DNA of 47,866 bases from Microscillaceae bacterium. GTDB taxonomy: Bacteria > Bacteroidota > Bacteroidia > Cytophagales > Microscillaceae. The position numbers and the translations under genes are program-made. Each line of letters opens with the position of its first letter. Position 1 is the first letter of the stretch. The notes beneath the pieces are model-generated. The model worked only from the letters and a program-made list of their open reading frames with translations. It was not told the DNA's origin and made no database searches. Location: contig JALONJ010000012.1 in the NCBI GenBank assembly GCA_025455045.1, positions 1-47,866 of the forward strand, in the 5' to 3' direction. Of the stretch, positions 8,574 to 17,200 are shown in pieces.

Positions 8574-8626
8574 TTGGGGGATTAAACTTATTGGCTTACT
8601 AATCATTCAATCTCCAATTCAACAAT

Positions 8627-9397
8627 TCAGCCAATCTCAAAGCGAAAGGTTTGCTCCACAGGTTCTCGCGTGGGGGTATTGTATAATCTTTCGGTAAATT
8701 CCACTCGGTTTTGCCAGTCGACCAGCACTACTGCCGTAGAGCAAGTGCCATAATCAGGGCTTTGGATAAACATAGGCGACAACATTCGCTCTTTTTCAAG
8801 GCTTAAGCCGGTCTGTTGGACTTGCGAATCGGGCGGAATCACCGAATCGTGCATCAGAGTCAAGAGTTCGCCTGCCGAAACTTGGTTTTGGGCTAGGGCT
8901 TGAGCTAGTTTAGTTTTGACTTGTTGTACTTTATACCATTCGGTATCGAGCAAATGATTGCTCAAGCCATACAAACCTTGAGTCAGTTTGCGGATTTGAT
9001 TTTGATAGTTGGAAAAATAATACAATTCGTTTGCCGATAAATTGCCGGTCAATAAATTGTAGCCATTGTAAGTTGCCGCACGTGGGGCAATGTTTTGCAA
9101 ATAAGTTGGCAAAGTATGGAACTGAAGCAAAAAATCAGCCGTCAGATAACCGCGCGAAGGGGCTTGGGTTTTGAGGTTTGCTAAATCTCGATAATTGGTC
9201 AGGGCGGCAAACTTCCCATTTTGATGTATGCCCAACCAAGTGCCTCCGGCTTCGAGGTCTTTACCGGCGAGTAGATGGGAGTCTTCTTGCCAAAAGTGCG
9301 CCGATTGCGTCTTGCGCGCATAAAACTCGTCGCGGTTGGCTACTACTATGAGTTTATATTTGGGGTGATTTTGCCAATTAAATGCGATTAAACACAC
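8627..9397 (-). CDS. NRDE (TANGO2-like) family protein
   Basis: A 256-residue protein starting MCLIAFNW. It carries the family-defining NRDE motif (VVANRDEFYARKT) near residue 21, the GGTWLGIHQNGKFAALTNYR block near 51-71 and the C-terminal YGTCSTAVVLVDW segment. The catalytic-type Cys2 after the initiator Met, typical of N-terminal-nucleophile-like relatives, is present. Family knowledge: bacterial NRDE and eukaryotic TANGO2 proteins have been linked to haem handling and Golgi/mitochondrial function, but the bacterial biochemical role is not settled. It stands alone in its transcript. The assignment to the family is firm and the function is open. Confidence 0.88.
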   Translation of the reverse strand: MCLIAFNWQNHPKYKLIVVANRDEFYARKTQSAHFWQEDSHLLAGKDLEAGGTWLGIHQNGKFAALTNYRDLANLKTQAPSRGYLTADFLLQFHTLPTYLQNIAPRAATYNGYNLLTGNLSANELYYFSNYQNQIRKLTQGLYGLSNHLLDTEWYKVQQVKTKLAQALAQNQVSAGELLTLMHDSVIPPDSQVQQTGLSLEKERMLSPMFIQSPDYGTCSTAVVLVDWQNRVEFTERLYNTPTREPVEQTFRFEIG

Positions 9398-9564
9398 TTG
9401 TTTTTAATTTTTTGTGAATATTAAAAAAAAATGAAATTGTCTATTGGGCTGTTAGGTTTCTAATTTGGCAATTTTTGCTCTCACACATCGCCAAACGCGC
9501 CTTTTTTATCAATAAGTACTTCTAGATATTTGGTCTATGGGGTGCATTTCAAATTTGTATAAAC

Positions 9565-9591
9565 GTAAATTACTGATAATCAGCCGTTTAA
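9565..9591. repeat. Intergenic palindrome copy (9573 core)
   Basis: Exact core CTGATAATCAG at 9573-9583, followed by CCGTTTAA. Confidence 0.7.
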
Positions 9592-9624
9592 ATCTTCTAA
9601 GGTTTTAAAAACCTTAGAAGATTT
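9590..9624. repeat. Perfect 35-bp hairpin
   Basis: The 17-nt arms AAATCTTCTAAGGTTTT and AAAACCTTAGAAGATTT are perfect complements around a single A. There is no T run after either end, so I do not call it a terminator. Confidence 0.7.
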
Positions 9625-9725
9625 GTCTAAACAAATTTCAAAAAAGATATTGACTTACAAAATCTCGTGAAGTTTCCGGTTTCGAGTTTCTAAGCCCCAG
9701 CCCCGCCGGAGGCGGAGGCTCTAGG

Positions 9726-9752
9726 CTAAGTAATTGAAAATCAAGCAATTAA
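9726..9752. repeat. Degenerate palindrome copy (9734 core)
   Basis: Core TTGAAAATCAA at 9734-9744 with arms GTAAT and GCAATTAAC. Confidence 0.6.
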
Positions 9753-9780
9753 CTAAAAACTTGGAATCTTTACCCATATT

Positions 9781-9868
9781 CAGGAAATGCCGGCTTTATT
9801 CTAAGCCTAAACTCACACCGCGCGCAGGCTAGACAGCCTGCGTTACAATTTTCCTGAAAAGTGGTAAA
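9781..9868. repeat. Dispersed repeat A, copy 1
   Basis: Inverted relative to 19481-19566 over roughly 85 bp. A GCAGGCTAGACAGCCTGC hairpin is at its centre, with conserved flanks (TTCCTGAAAAGTGGT on one side, GGCTTTATTCTAAGCCT on the other). Confidence 0.75.
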
Positions 9869-9889
9869 AAATCAAAATTTATGAGTTTT

Positions 9890-9957
9890 ATAAATGATTG
9901 ATAATCCGCCAGAGGCGGACAAGTTCCGCCAGAGACGGAATATGGTCAATGAGTTAT
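9890..9957. repeat. Palindrome copy split by two tandem 20-bp units
   Basis: TTGATAATC (9898-9906) is separated from AATGAGTTAT (from 9948) by CGCCAGAGGCGGACAAGTTC (9907-9926) and a 21-bp variant (9927-9947) that begins CGCCAGAGACGG and ends in TC. Removing both units restores an exact core, TTGATAATCAA. Confidence 0.8.
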
Positions 9958-9997
9958 AAAATATACTTAGCCTCACTCCACACTCCTAATTTCCCCA

Positions 9998-10654
9998 CTA
10001 ACTATTGGCTTTTTTGTGGTCAGCCAAAAACTTCTCGAGACCAATATCAGTCAAAGGATGTTTGAGCAAAGCCATAATCGCACTCAGAGGGCAAGTAGCC
10101 ACATCAGCCCCTAGTTCGGCACATTTTACAATATGAACCGGATGGCGAATAGATGCTGCCAAAACCTCCGTTTCGAAGCCATAATTGCTATAAATATCCA
10201 CAATTTGTTCTATCAATTGCAAGCCATCAACACTCACATCATCTAAGCGACCGATAAAAGGCGACACATACGAAGCCCCCGCCTTAGCTGCCAACAAAGC
10301 CTGCCCGGGTGAAAATATCAAAGTGCAATTGGTACGAATACCTTTGTCATAAAAATATTTGATGGCTTTAATCCCGTCTTTAATCATTGGAACTTTGACG
10401 ACTATATTGGGGTGAATTTCGGCAAGTTCTTCGCCTTCGCGGACAATATTTTCAAAGTCGGTCGCTATTACTTCGGCACTTACATCGCCATCTACAATTT
10501 CACAAATAGCCCGATAATGCCGAAAAACATTGTCTTTGCCACTAATACCTTCTTTTGCCATCAACGAAGGGTTGGTCGTAACGCCGTCCAACACACCTAA
10601 GTCGTTTGCCTCTCGAATTTCATTCAAATTGGCAGTATCAATAAAAAATTTCAT
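9998..10654 (-). CDS. fsa: Fructose-6-phosphate aldolase / transaldolase-like
   Basis: A 218-residue single-domain (beta/alpha)8 enzyme of the short transaldolase subfamily. Signatures are [13 protein letters not shown] at the N-terminus, [14 protein letters not shown], the Schiff-base lysine strand [26 protein letters not shown] and the SPFIGRLDD block. Family knowledge: members either cleave fructose 6-phosphate reversibly or act as transaldolases in the pentose-phosphate pathway, and sequence alone does not settle which. A candidate -7 box at 10771-10778 would give a leader of about 110 nt with a dispersed palindrome in it. Confidence 0.9.
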   Translation of the reverse strand: MKFFIDTANLNEIREANDLGVLDGVTTNPSLMAKEGISGKDNVFRHYRAICEIVDGDVSAEVIATDFENIVREGEELAEIHPNIVVKVPMIKDGIKAIKYFYDKGIRTNCTLIFSPGQALLAAKAGASYVSPFIGRLDDVSVDGLQLIEQIVDIYSNYGFETEVLAASIRHPVHIVKCAELGADVATCPLSAIMALLKHPLTDIGLEKFLADHKKANS

Positions 10655-10699
10655 TGCTTTAAAATTAAATTTAAAATTATTTTATCTAAATGCTTGAAT

Positions 10700-10726
10700 A
10701 TAAATAACTGATAATCAAGTGATTAA
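10700..10726. repeat. Intergenic palindrome copy (10708 core)
   Basis: Exact core CTGATAATCAA at 10708-10718. It lies between the putative fsa promoter and the fsa start, so it would be transcribed. Confidence 0.75.
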
Positions 10727-10770
10727 ATCTTTATTCTGATTTGATATTTCTATTCATCGAAGATTTGTTG

Positions 10771-10778
10771 CAAAATTA
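10771..10778 (-). promoter_or_regulatory. Candidate -7 box for fsa
   Basis: The minus strand reads TAATTTTG, matching TAnnTTTG, and is followed by CAAC. No clear -33 TTG. Confidence 0.45.
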
Positions 10779-10929
10779 AGCCTTAGCCACGAATAATTGA
10801 TACCTTACTCGATATTGATACCAAAATTTATCACATAAATGCATAAATACTGTTTGTAGGGTTTCTGATCCTATGAGTCAACTCTTTACAGATTTTTTTA
10901 GGAATTATGGTTTTAAAGGGCTCGTAAAT

Positions 10930-11044
10930 AATACTACTATACAAAATATGTATTCACGCAAAGACACTAAGGCACAAAGTACTGATAATCAATAAATTGT
11001 GCCTTAGTGTCTTAGTGGCGAATTAAAAAATGTATAGTAGTATT
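10930..11044. mobile_element. MITE-like element with 9-bp target duplication
   Basis: A 115-bp element with perfect 14-bp inverted ends, AATACTACTATACA (10930-10943) and TGTATAGTAGTATT (11031-11044). It is flanked by a direct duplication CTCGTAAAT (10921-10929 and 11045-11053). An inner perfect 17-bp inverted pair, AAGACACTAAGGCACAA and its complement (10961-10977, 10997-11013), surrounds an exact palindrome core at 10982-10992. No ORF or transposase. A diverged relative lies at 21465-21565. Confidence 0.8.
10974..11000. repeat. Palindrome copy at the centre of the MITE (10982 core)
   Basis: Exact core CTGATAATCAA at 10982-10992, in the loop between the inner inverted arms of the element. 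Confidence 0.75.
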
Positions 11045-11232
11045 CTCGTAAATAACAAGTCGGTCATTTTTTTTAGATAAACTATTGACTGCGTCTCGCC
11101 CTTAGCGGATAATCAGGGCTTTGAATTAGCACATCAGCCCATTTTAAAATTAACACTTGACTTATTCATTTAAAAAAATTCTAGGTGTAGGAATTACTAG
11201 GTAGGTTTCTTTTGTATGCCTTGTTTGGTTAA

Positions 11233-12516
11233 TCAGTTTTTCATCACCAAAATCTTATCAATTCGATTGCCGTCCATATCAATTACTTCTAAGGTATAGC
11301 CCGAGTATTGAAACTTATCGCCCGTTCTGGGAATTTTTTGGAGATGATGCAAAATAAAACCGGCAAGGGTATGAAATTTAATCTCTTCAATTTTTTCGGG
11401 ATATTCCAATTCAAAAAATTTCAAAAATTCATAAAATGGAATAGCCGCATCAATCAACCAAGATTTTTCATCACGTTGGATAATTTCCTGATTTTCTATA
11501 TTTAATCTATTGTCATCTTGTACCAATGCCTCCAAAATATCATTCATTGTTACCAAACCTTGCAATAAGCCGTACTCATCGCGCACACAAGCGTAGTGGA
11601 TTTTGGTCTTTTTGAATTCCTCGAGTAGTTTGTAAACCGACATACTTTCGGGAACAAATAAGATTGGTCGCAGATTTTTGCCAAAAACTCGATTATCTAA
11701 AGCTTCATTGGAGTCAAATACATCTTTTAGGTGAATGATTCCCAGTACATTATCAATATTTTCTTGACAAATGGGGTAGGCACTATGCTTATTTTCCCGA
11801 ATTTTGTTTTGATTGACAATAAAATCATCTTCCAAATTGACCCAAACAATGTCTTTTCGTGGCACCATCAAGGAGATAACCCTAATATCTCCCAAGAAGA
11901 ATACCCTTTCCATTATTTGCTGTTCTACCGGTTGTACTTCGCCCGATTTAGTGCCTTCGTGAATGATGGCTTTGATTTCTTCTTCGGTAATTTTGTCTTC
12001 ATCGGTTTCTTTTACTCCCATCATTTTGAGCAATAAAGTAGTGGAAGCCGACAGTAAAAAAATAAAGGGATATGCCAAGCGTGAAAGCGACTGCATAGCC
12101 ATAGCCGTGCGTTTGGCTATGCCCTCAGCATTGTTTAGCCCCAAGCGTTTGGGAACTAACTCTCCTAATACCAAAGAGAAATAAGTAATGAAAAAAACCA
12201 CCACAAATACTGCCAAAACGTGACTATAAGGCTTGGTAGCAGCAAATTGATTGAAAAAAACCGTAATATCATCGGTGATTTGCGCCCCGCTAAACACCCC
12301 AGTCAAAATCCCAATCAAGGTAATACCGATTTGCACAGTTGATAAAAACTCATTGGGCGAGTCGGCAAGTTTGAGGGCGGTTTGGGCTTTTCTATCCCCT
12401 TTTTCGGCATCACTTTCCAATTTAAAACGCCGCGCCGAAAGAATGGCAATTTCGGACATCGAGAATATACCATTCAAAAGGATTAAACCCAAAATAATTA
12501 AGATTTCGATAAGCAT
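11233..12516 (-). CDS. CNNM/CorC-type hemolysin-family membrane protein
   Basis: A 427-residue protein with the CNNM (DUF21) transmembrane domain in about the first 190 residues (three to four hydrophobic segments; motifs FSMSEIAILSARR, GITLIG, FSLVLGELVPKRLGL). A pair of CBS domains follows (about 205-335; VPRKDIVWVNL, RDEYGLLQGLVTMNDILEAL), and then a C-terminal CorC_HlyC domain. Family knowledge: these are Mg2+ or other cation transporters or efflux regulators; the historical hemolysin label is not a function. Two TAnnTTTG-like boxes at 12576-12595 could serve it. It has no operon partner unless the 33-residue ORF upstream is co-transcribed. Confidence 0.9.
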   Translation of the reverse strand: MLIEILIILGLILLNGIFSMSEIAILSARRFKLESDAEKGDRKAQTALKLADSPNEFLSTVQIGITLIGILTGVFSGAQITDDITVFFNQFAATKPYSHVLAVFVVVFFITYFSLVLGELVPKRLGLNNAEGIAKRTAMAMQSLSRLAYPFIFLLSASTTLLLKMMGVKETDEDKITEEEIKAIIHEGTKSGEVQPVEQQIMERVFFLGDIRVISLMVPRKDIVWVNLEDDFIVNQNKIRENKHSAYPICQENIDNVLGIIHLKDVFDSNEALDNRVFGKNLRPILFVPESMSVYKLLEEFKKTKIHYACVRDEYGLLQGLVTMNDILEALVQDDNRLNIENQEIIQRDEKSWLIDAAIPFYEFLKFFELEYPEKIEEIKFHTLAGFILHHLQKIPRTGDKFQYSGYTLEVIDMDGNRIDKILVMKN

Positions 12517-12527
12517 AAAAATATTTT

Positions 12528-12554
12528 ATAAAGTGTTGATAATCAGGTATTTAT
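12528..12554. repeat. Intergenic palindrome copy (12536 core)
   Basis: Exact core TTGATAATCAG at 12536-12546, right arm GTATTTATG. It lies between the CorC-type gene and the 33-residue ORF. Confidence 0.75.
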
Positions 12555-12557
12555 GAT

Positions 12558-12659
12558 TTACCACCAAATTGATAGCAAAGCTAGGCTCAAAATTAAGATT
12601 AAAATAATAAATCTAATCCAAAAACCATCAGAGGTAGTATAGGGGGTGTTTTTTTTCAT
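12558..12659 (-). CDS. Putative 33-residue single-span membrane protein
   Basis: ATG at 12657-12659, 33 codons then TAA. The peptide begins MKKNTPYTTSDGFWIR and continues as one hydrophobic helix (FIILILILSLALLSIWW). A basic, polar N-terminus followed by one TM helix is typical of small regulatory membrane proteins. Each side of this ORF has its own dispersed palindrome, which in this window is the pattern at gene boundaries. Against it, two TAnnTTTG-like boxes for the downstream gene fall inside, and a hydrophobic peptide can arise by chance in AT-rich DNA. Confidence 0.4.
   Translation of the reverse strand: MKKNTPYTTSDGFWIRFIILILILSLALLSIWW
12576..12595 (-). promoter_or_regulatory. Two candidate -7 boxes for the CorC-type gene
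   Basis: The minus strand carries TAATTTTG (12588-12595) and TAGCTTTG (12576-12583). Either would give a leader of roughly 50-70 nt including the palindrome. Confidence 0.35.
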
Positions 12660-12680
12660 AATTGTAAAATTTAATTTTAT

Positions 12681-12707
12681 ATAAAATTCTAGTAATCAGG
12701 TAATTAC
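12681..12707. repeat. Degenerate palindrome copy (12689 core)
   Basis: CTAGTAATCAG at 12689-12699, followed by GTAATTACG. Confidence 0.45.
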
Positions 12708-12746
12708 GATAGACGGTTATCCAAAACCATTGCGACTTTCTTAGGT

Positions 12747-14177
12747 TTACTGCCAGCCCCCACCCAATGCCTTATAAATTTTGACTCTTGATAAAAATTG
12801 ATTCTTTTTGGTAAATATCAATTCCATTTTGGCTTGTAGCGCATTTTGTTGAGTTATTAAAATTTCCAAATAATTGGCTCTACCCGTGCGAAAAAGTTCC
12901 AAAGAAGTGTTGATACTTTCATTCAAAAGTGCTACTTCTTGGGTTTTTAAATCATAAATTTGTTTAAGATTGTTGATTCTAAACAACTCATTGTAAACTT
13001 CGGTATAAGCCGTCAAAATTGTTTTTTGGTAATTGTATAGGGCTTCCAATTGATTGGCTTTGGTCAAATTAAAATTAGCTTTGAGCGCACTGCGATTGAG
13101 CAAAGGGGCAGTTAATCCGCCCAAAATTCCATAGGCAATTGACTCTGGACTTTGCAGCAAAAACTTAGGCTGAAAGGCTTGAAAACCACCATAGCCCGTA
13201 ATCATTAAGGAGGGATAGAAAGCCAAGCGCGCCACTTGAGCATCGGCTTTAGCGGCTATTAGTTCAAACTCAGCTTGGCGAATATCGGGGCGATTTTTTA
13301 GCAAATTGGCGGGAATACCAGCTTGAATAGCTCTCGGCAAAGTATTGTTAAAAAAAGTAGAATCTCGAGCTATATTTTGTGGGTAATTGGCTGATAATGA
13401 ATTGATTATGTTTTGAGTTTCTATAATTGCCTGTACGGTTTCCAAGCGAATTCCTTTGAGCCTAAGCAATTGATTTTCAAACTGTTGGACCGCTAGAGAG
13501 TTAGCCAAAGCTGCTTCTTTTTGAACTTTTACGATCTCCAAAGCATTTTCTTGCAATTGAATAGTCTCGTCAATGATTTTGAGGCTGTTGTCTAATGCCA
13601 ACAATTCATAATAAGCCAAAGCTATGTCAGCAATCAAATGGGTGATTATCAGATTTTTACCTTCTTGACTTGCCAAAAAACGGGCAAAAGCGGCTCGTTT
13701 TTGGGTCTTCAATCTACCCCAAATATCGGCTTCCCAAGCCGTTTGTAAACCGATAAAATAATCAGGCAGGTGAATAGGTACAATTTGATTGGGTCTAATA
13801 TCAGTGGTAATATTACCGGCTCCGTCCATCGTGTATAACCCAAATTTCCGCAAGGAAGCCGTAAACGAAGCATTTACAATCGGTTTTAATAAACCTTTGG
13901 TAAACAACACATTGCTTTGGGCGGCTTCGATTCTTTGTTGGGCAATCAACACGTCCCAATTTTGTTTGAGGGCATTTTCAATCAATTGATTTAAGTTGGG
14001 ATCCGCAAAATACGCTCGCCAATTGATACTTGCCGAATTAAGCGTGTCGCTATTAGCCAAGAAGTTATTGGGTAGTTTTTCGGGGGAATAGTCGGGCAAT
14101 TTTTCCAAAGGTTTACAAGCCCAAAAACTCAAATTGAGGACAAAAAAAACAAATATTAAAAAGTTTAATGATTTCAT
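12747..14177 (-). CDS. TolC/NodT-type outer-membrane efflux lipoprotein
   Basis: A 476-residue outer-membrane channel of the RND outer-membrane-factor family. A signal peptide with lipobox SFWAC ends at Cys20, typical of the NodT subgroup. Two duplicated OEP halves follow with long helices; landmarks are NWDVLIAQQRIEAAQSNVLFTKG, broken here by description only at the family NV-F region, LLKNRPDIRQAEFELIAAKAD in the second half, and AYTEVYNEL near the end. It is the third gene of the efflux operon, 108 bp after the pump gene, and that gap contains a palindrome. It probably forms the periplasm-to-exterior conduit for the AcrAB-like pair. Confidence 0.9.
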   Translation of the reverse strand: MKSLNFLIFVFFVLNLSFWACKPLEKLPDYSPEKLPNNFLANSDTLNSASINWRAYFADPNLNQLIENALKQNWDVLIAQQRIEAAQSNVLFTKGLLKPIVNASFTASLRKFGLYTMDGAGNITTDIRPNQIVPIHLPDYFIGLQTAWEADIWGRLKTQKRAAFARFLASQEGKNLIITHLIADIALAYYELLALDNSLKIIDETIQLQENALEIVKVQKEAALANSLAVQQFENQLLRLKGIRLETVQAIIETQNIINSLSANYPQNIARDSTFFNNTLPRAIQAGIPANLLKNRPDIRQAEFELIAAKADAQVARLAFYPSLMITGYGGFQAFQPKFLLQSPESIAYGILGGLTAPLLNRSALKANFNLTKANQLEALYNYQKTILTAYTEVYNELFRINNLKQIYDLKTQEVALLNESINTSLELFRTGRANYLEILITQQNALQAKMELIFTKKNQFLSRVKIYKALGGGWQ

Positions 14178-14200
14178 TTTTTATTTAAAATTAAAAAACA

Positions 14201-14229
14201 CATAACTAATTGATTATCAATTACTTATG
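14201..14229. repeat. Near-perfect palindrome copy (14210 core)
   Basis: Left arm CATAACTAA, exact core TTGATTATCAA (14210-14220) and right arm TTACTTATG, with one mismatch over the whole 29 bp. It sits inside the efflux operon between the pump and channel genes. Confidence 0.9.
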
Positions 14230-14285
14230 AAATATTATTAAAACTAGCTTTTTGACTATAAGGAAATTGCTGCTCATTTTATTTA

Positions 14286-17200
14286 TTAAACCTCCTCGGT
14301 CAAGGGTATTTCTAATTTCTTTTTGGTTGTATTGGCTGATTGTCTTATTTGGGCAAAAATGACATACAAACCCGGAATGATAATCACGCCAAAAATAGTT
14401 CCGATTAACATCCCGCCCGCCGAAGCCGCCCCAATCGTGCGATTGCCTACCGCACCTGCTCCCGAGGCAAACACCAAAGGAATCAACCCGGCTACAAAAG
14501 CAAAGGAAGTCATCAAAATAGGTCGTAAACGCTCTTTGGCACCTTCCATTGCCGCCACAAGGGGAGTTTTGCCTTCCCTCTGACGAATAGAAGCAAATTC
14601 GACTATCAAAATGGCATTTTTGCCTAGTAAGCCAATGAGCATAATCATCGCAATTTGGGCATAGATATTATTTTCCAAGCCCATCAGCCATAAAAAAAGA
14701 AAAGCCCCAAAAATACCCGTAGGCAAAGATAAAATAACCGGCAAGGGCATTAAAAAACTCTCGTATTGCGCCGAAAGCAACAAATACACAAAAACCAAAC
14801 ATATTATAAAAATATACAATGCTTCATTTCCGGCTGATACTTCATCTCGGCTAATGCCCGCCCAATCAATATCAAATCCTTTGGGCAGTTTGGTTTGGGC
14901 TACTTCTTGAATGGCTTGAATGGCACTACCACTACTGTAGCCCGAACTAGCTTCGCCATTCAACTCCGCCGAAGGATACATATTATAGCGGGTAATTTGC
15001 TCCAAGCCATAAATTTTTTCCAAACGCAAAAAAGCCGATAAAGGTACCATTTCACCGTTTTCATTTTTGACATACATTTTCAAAATATCTTCGGGTTTGG
15101 CTCGGTATTCGGGAAGGGCTTGTACCATTACTTTATACATTTGCCCAAATCGAATAAAATTGGTGGCATACTCACTTCCAATCAAGGTTTGCAGGGTTTG
15201 CATTGCCTCTTCTACCGAAACTCCTTTTTGGGCGGCTCGGTCATTATCAATATGCAACATATATTGCGGAAAACTGGCATCAAAAATTGTAAAAGCATTC
15301 TCAATTTCCGGTCGGGCTACCAAATCTTGAATAAATTGTTGCGTTATGGCTTCCATCTTTTTGTAATCGCCAGAGCCGGTTTTGTCCAATAATCGTAGTT
15401 CGAAGCCACTGGCATTGCCATAACCCGGCACAGCCGGGGGCGGAAAGAACTCAATTTTAGCATCTTTGATATATTTAGTTTTTTCGCTTAATATTTCAAT
15501 GACTTCCTCGAGTGTCTCTTCGCGCTTTTCCCATTCTTTCAAATTAATCAGACAAGTGCCATACGTTGCGCCGGTTCCGTCAGATAACACATTGGTTCCG
15601 GCAAGGGTAGAAACTGATTCAATGGATTTAATTCCTTGACAAACTTTTTGAATTTCGTTTACTACTGATTTAGTACGCTCCAGAGTTGCTCCCGAAGGCG
15701 TAGTGATGCTGGCATAAAACATTCCTTGGTCTTCGTTGGGGATAAAACCTACTGAGATGATTCTTCCTAACAAACCTGTACCCACACAAAAACCCAGCAA
15801 AATGAGGTAAGTAATGATGTTTCGAGAGGCAATTCTGCCAATTAAGTTTTGATAACGCTCGGCAAGGCGATTGTATTGATGGTTAAATCCAGCAAAAAAT
15901 CGTTGAATAAGGTTTCTTTTGGGTGAGTGATGATGCGTGTTTTTCAATAACAAAGCACAAAGTGCCGGAGTAAGGGTAAGTGCCACTATCCCCGAAATCA
16001 CGATTGAAACTGCCATTGTCAAGGAAAATTGGCGATAAAAAATACCTGAAGGACCAGACATAAACGCCACCGGCACAAATACCGCCGACATCACTAAAGT
16101 AATCGCTACGATAGCTCCACTAATTTCACGCATTGCTTTTTCGGTCGCTTTTTTTGCCCCCATTCCCGAATGTTCCATTTTGGCGTGTACAGCTTCTACT
16201 ACCACAATTGCATTATCGACCACAATCCCAATAGCCAAAACCAAGGCAAATAGGGTAATTAGATTCAAGGAAAACCCCATTAATTGCATAAATAGAAATG
16301 TACCAATCAAAGAAACCGGAACAGCAATTGCCGGAATCAAGGTAGATCGAAAATCTTGTAAAAAGATAAAAACGACCAAAGAAACCAATAAAAAAGCCTC
16401 TATCAAAGTTTTGACAACCTCATAAACTGCCGCATCCAAAAAACGTGAAACATCATAACTCACTTCATAATCCATTCCTTGCAAAAAAGTTTTGGCTTTG
16501 ATTTCTGCCATTCTGGTTTTCACGTTTTTAATAACTTCACTGGCATTAGAACCGGGCAATTGCTTAAGCATTATTGCGGCGGTAGGTTTACCATTAAATT
16601 TGGCTTCTACATCATAATAAGCCGTACCAAACTCGATATCAGCTATATCTTTAATCCGTAAAATATCGCCCTCGGCATTGGCTTTGATGGGAATATTGCC
16701 ATATTGGTCGGGTGTATTGTATTTGCCGGTATATTTTAATACATATTGCAAACTCTGGTCGGTTTTATCGGAGTTTTCGCCTACTTTTCCGGGGGCGGCT
16801 TCCAAATTTTGTTTTTGCAAAGCCTCACTTACATCATTAGTTGAGATGTTATAAGCCAACATTTTGTCGGGCTTTAGCCACACTCGCATCGCATATTCCT
16901 TAGCTCCCAAAATATCGGCATAGCCTACACCTTTGATTCTTTTGAGTTCAGCCAATACATTGATATCCACGAAGTTGTACAAAAATTTTTCTTGCAAAGT
17001 AGTATCTTGGCTAAAAATATTTAAGTACATCAACATACTGTTTTCTTCTTTGGCGATTTTTACCCCATTGCGCGTAACCTCCACCGGAAGCTCACCCATC
17101 ACTGCTGTAACCCGATTTTGCACATTGATAGCCGCTACATCGGGATTAGTGCCTACTTCAAAAATAATCTGCACAACCCCCACCCCGTCGTTTCCGGCAT

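Larger units (their letters stand above)
8299..8626. other. Intergenic region, 328 bp
   Basis: Holds the palindrome at 8321 and the 88-bp inverted-repeat element at 8486-8573. No ORF supported. Confidence 0.6.
9398..9997. other. Repeat-dense intergenic region, 600 bp
   Basis: No gene seen. In order it holds a half-copy of the 8486 element (9538-9560), a palindrome at 9573, a perfect 35-bp hairpin (9590-9624), a GCCCCGCCGGAGGCGGAGGC hairpin (about 9698-9720), a palindrome at 9734, repeat A (9781-9868) and a palindrome split by a tandem 20-bp unit (9890-9957). Confidence 0.7.
10655..11232. other. Intergenic region, 578 bp, with a MITE-like element
   Basis: Contains the fsa -7 box candidate, a palindrome at 10708 and the MITE-like element 10930-11044. 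A 41-codon ORF running into the element (from 10873) is not convincing. Confidence 0.6.

Noticed and set aside
9698-9720. GC-rich GCCGGAGGCGGAGGC hairpin as another split palindrome
   Set aside because: The 20-bp unit's full pattern is missing and no palindrome arms flank it directly.
10873-10998. 41-codon ORF upstream of and into the MITE
   Set aside because: It ends inside the palindrome of the element, has no ribosome-binding site and no recognisable composition.
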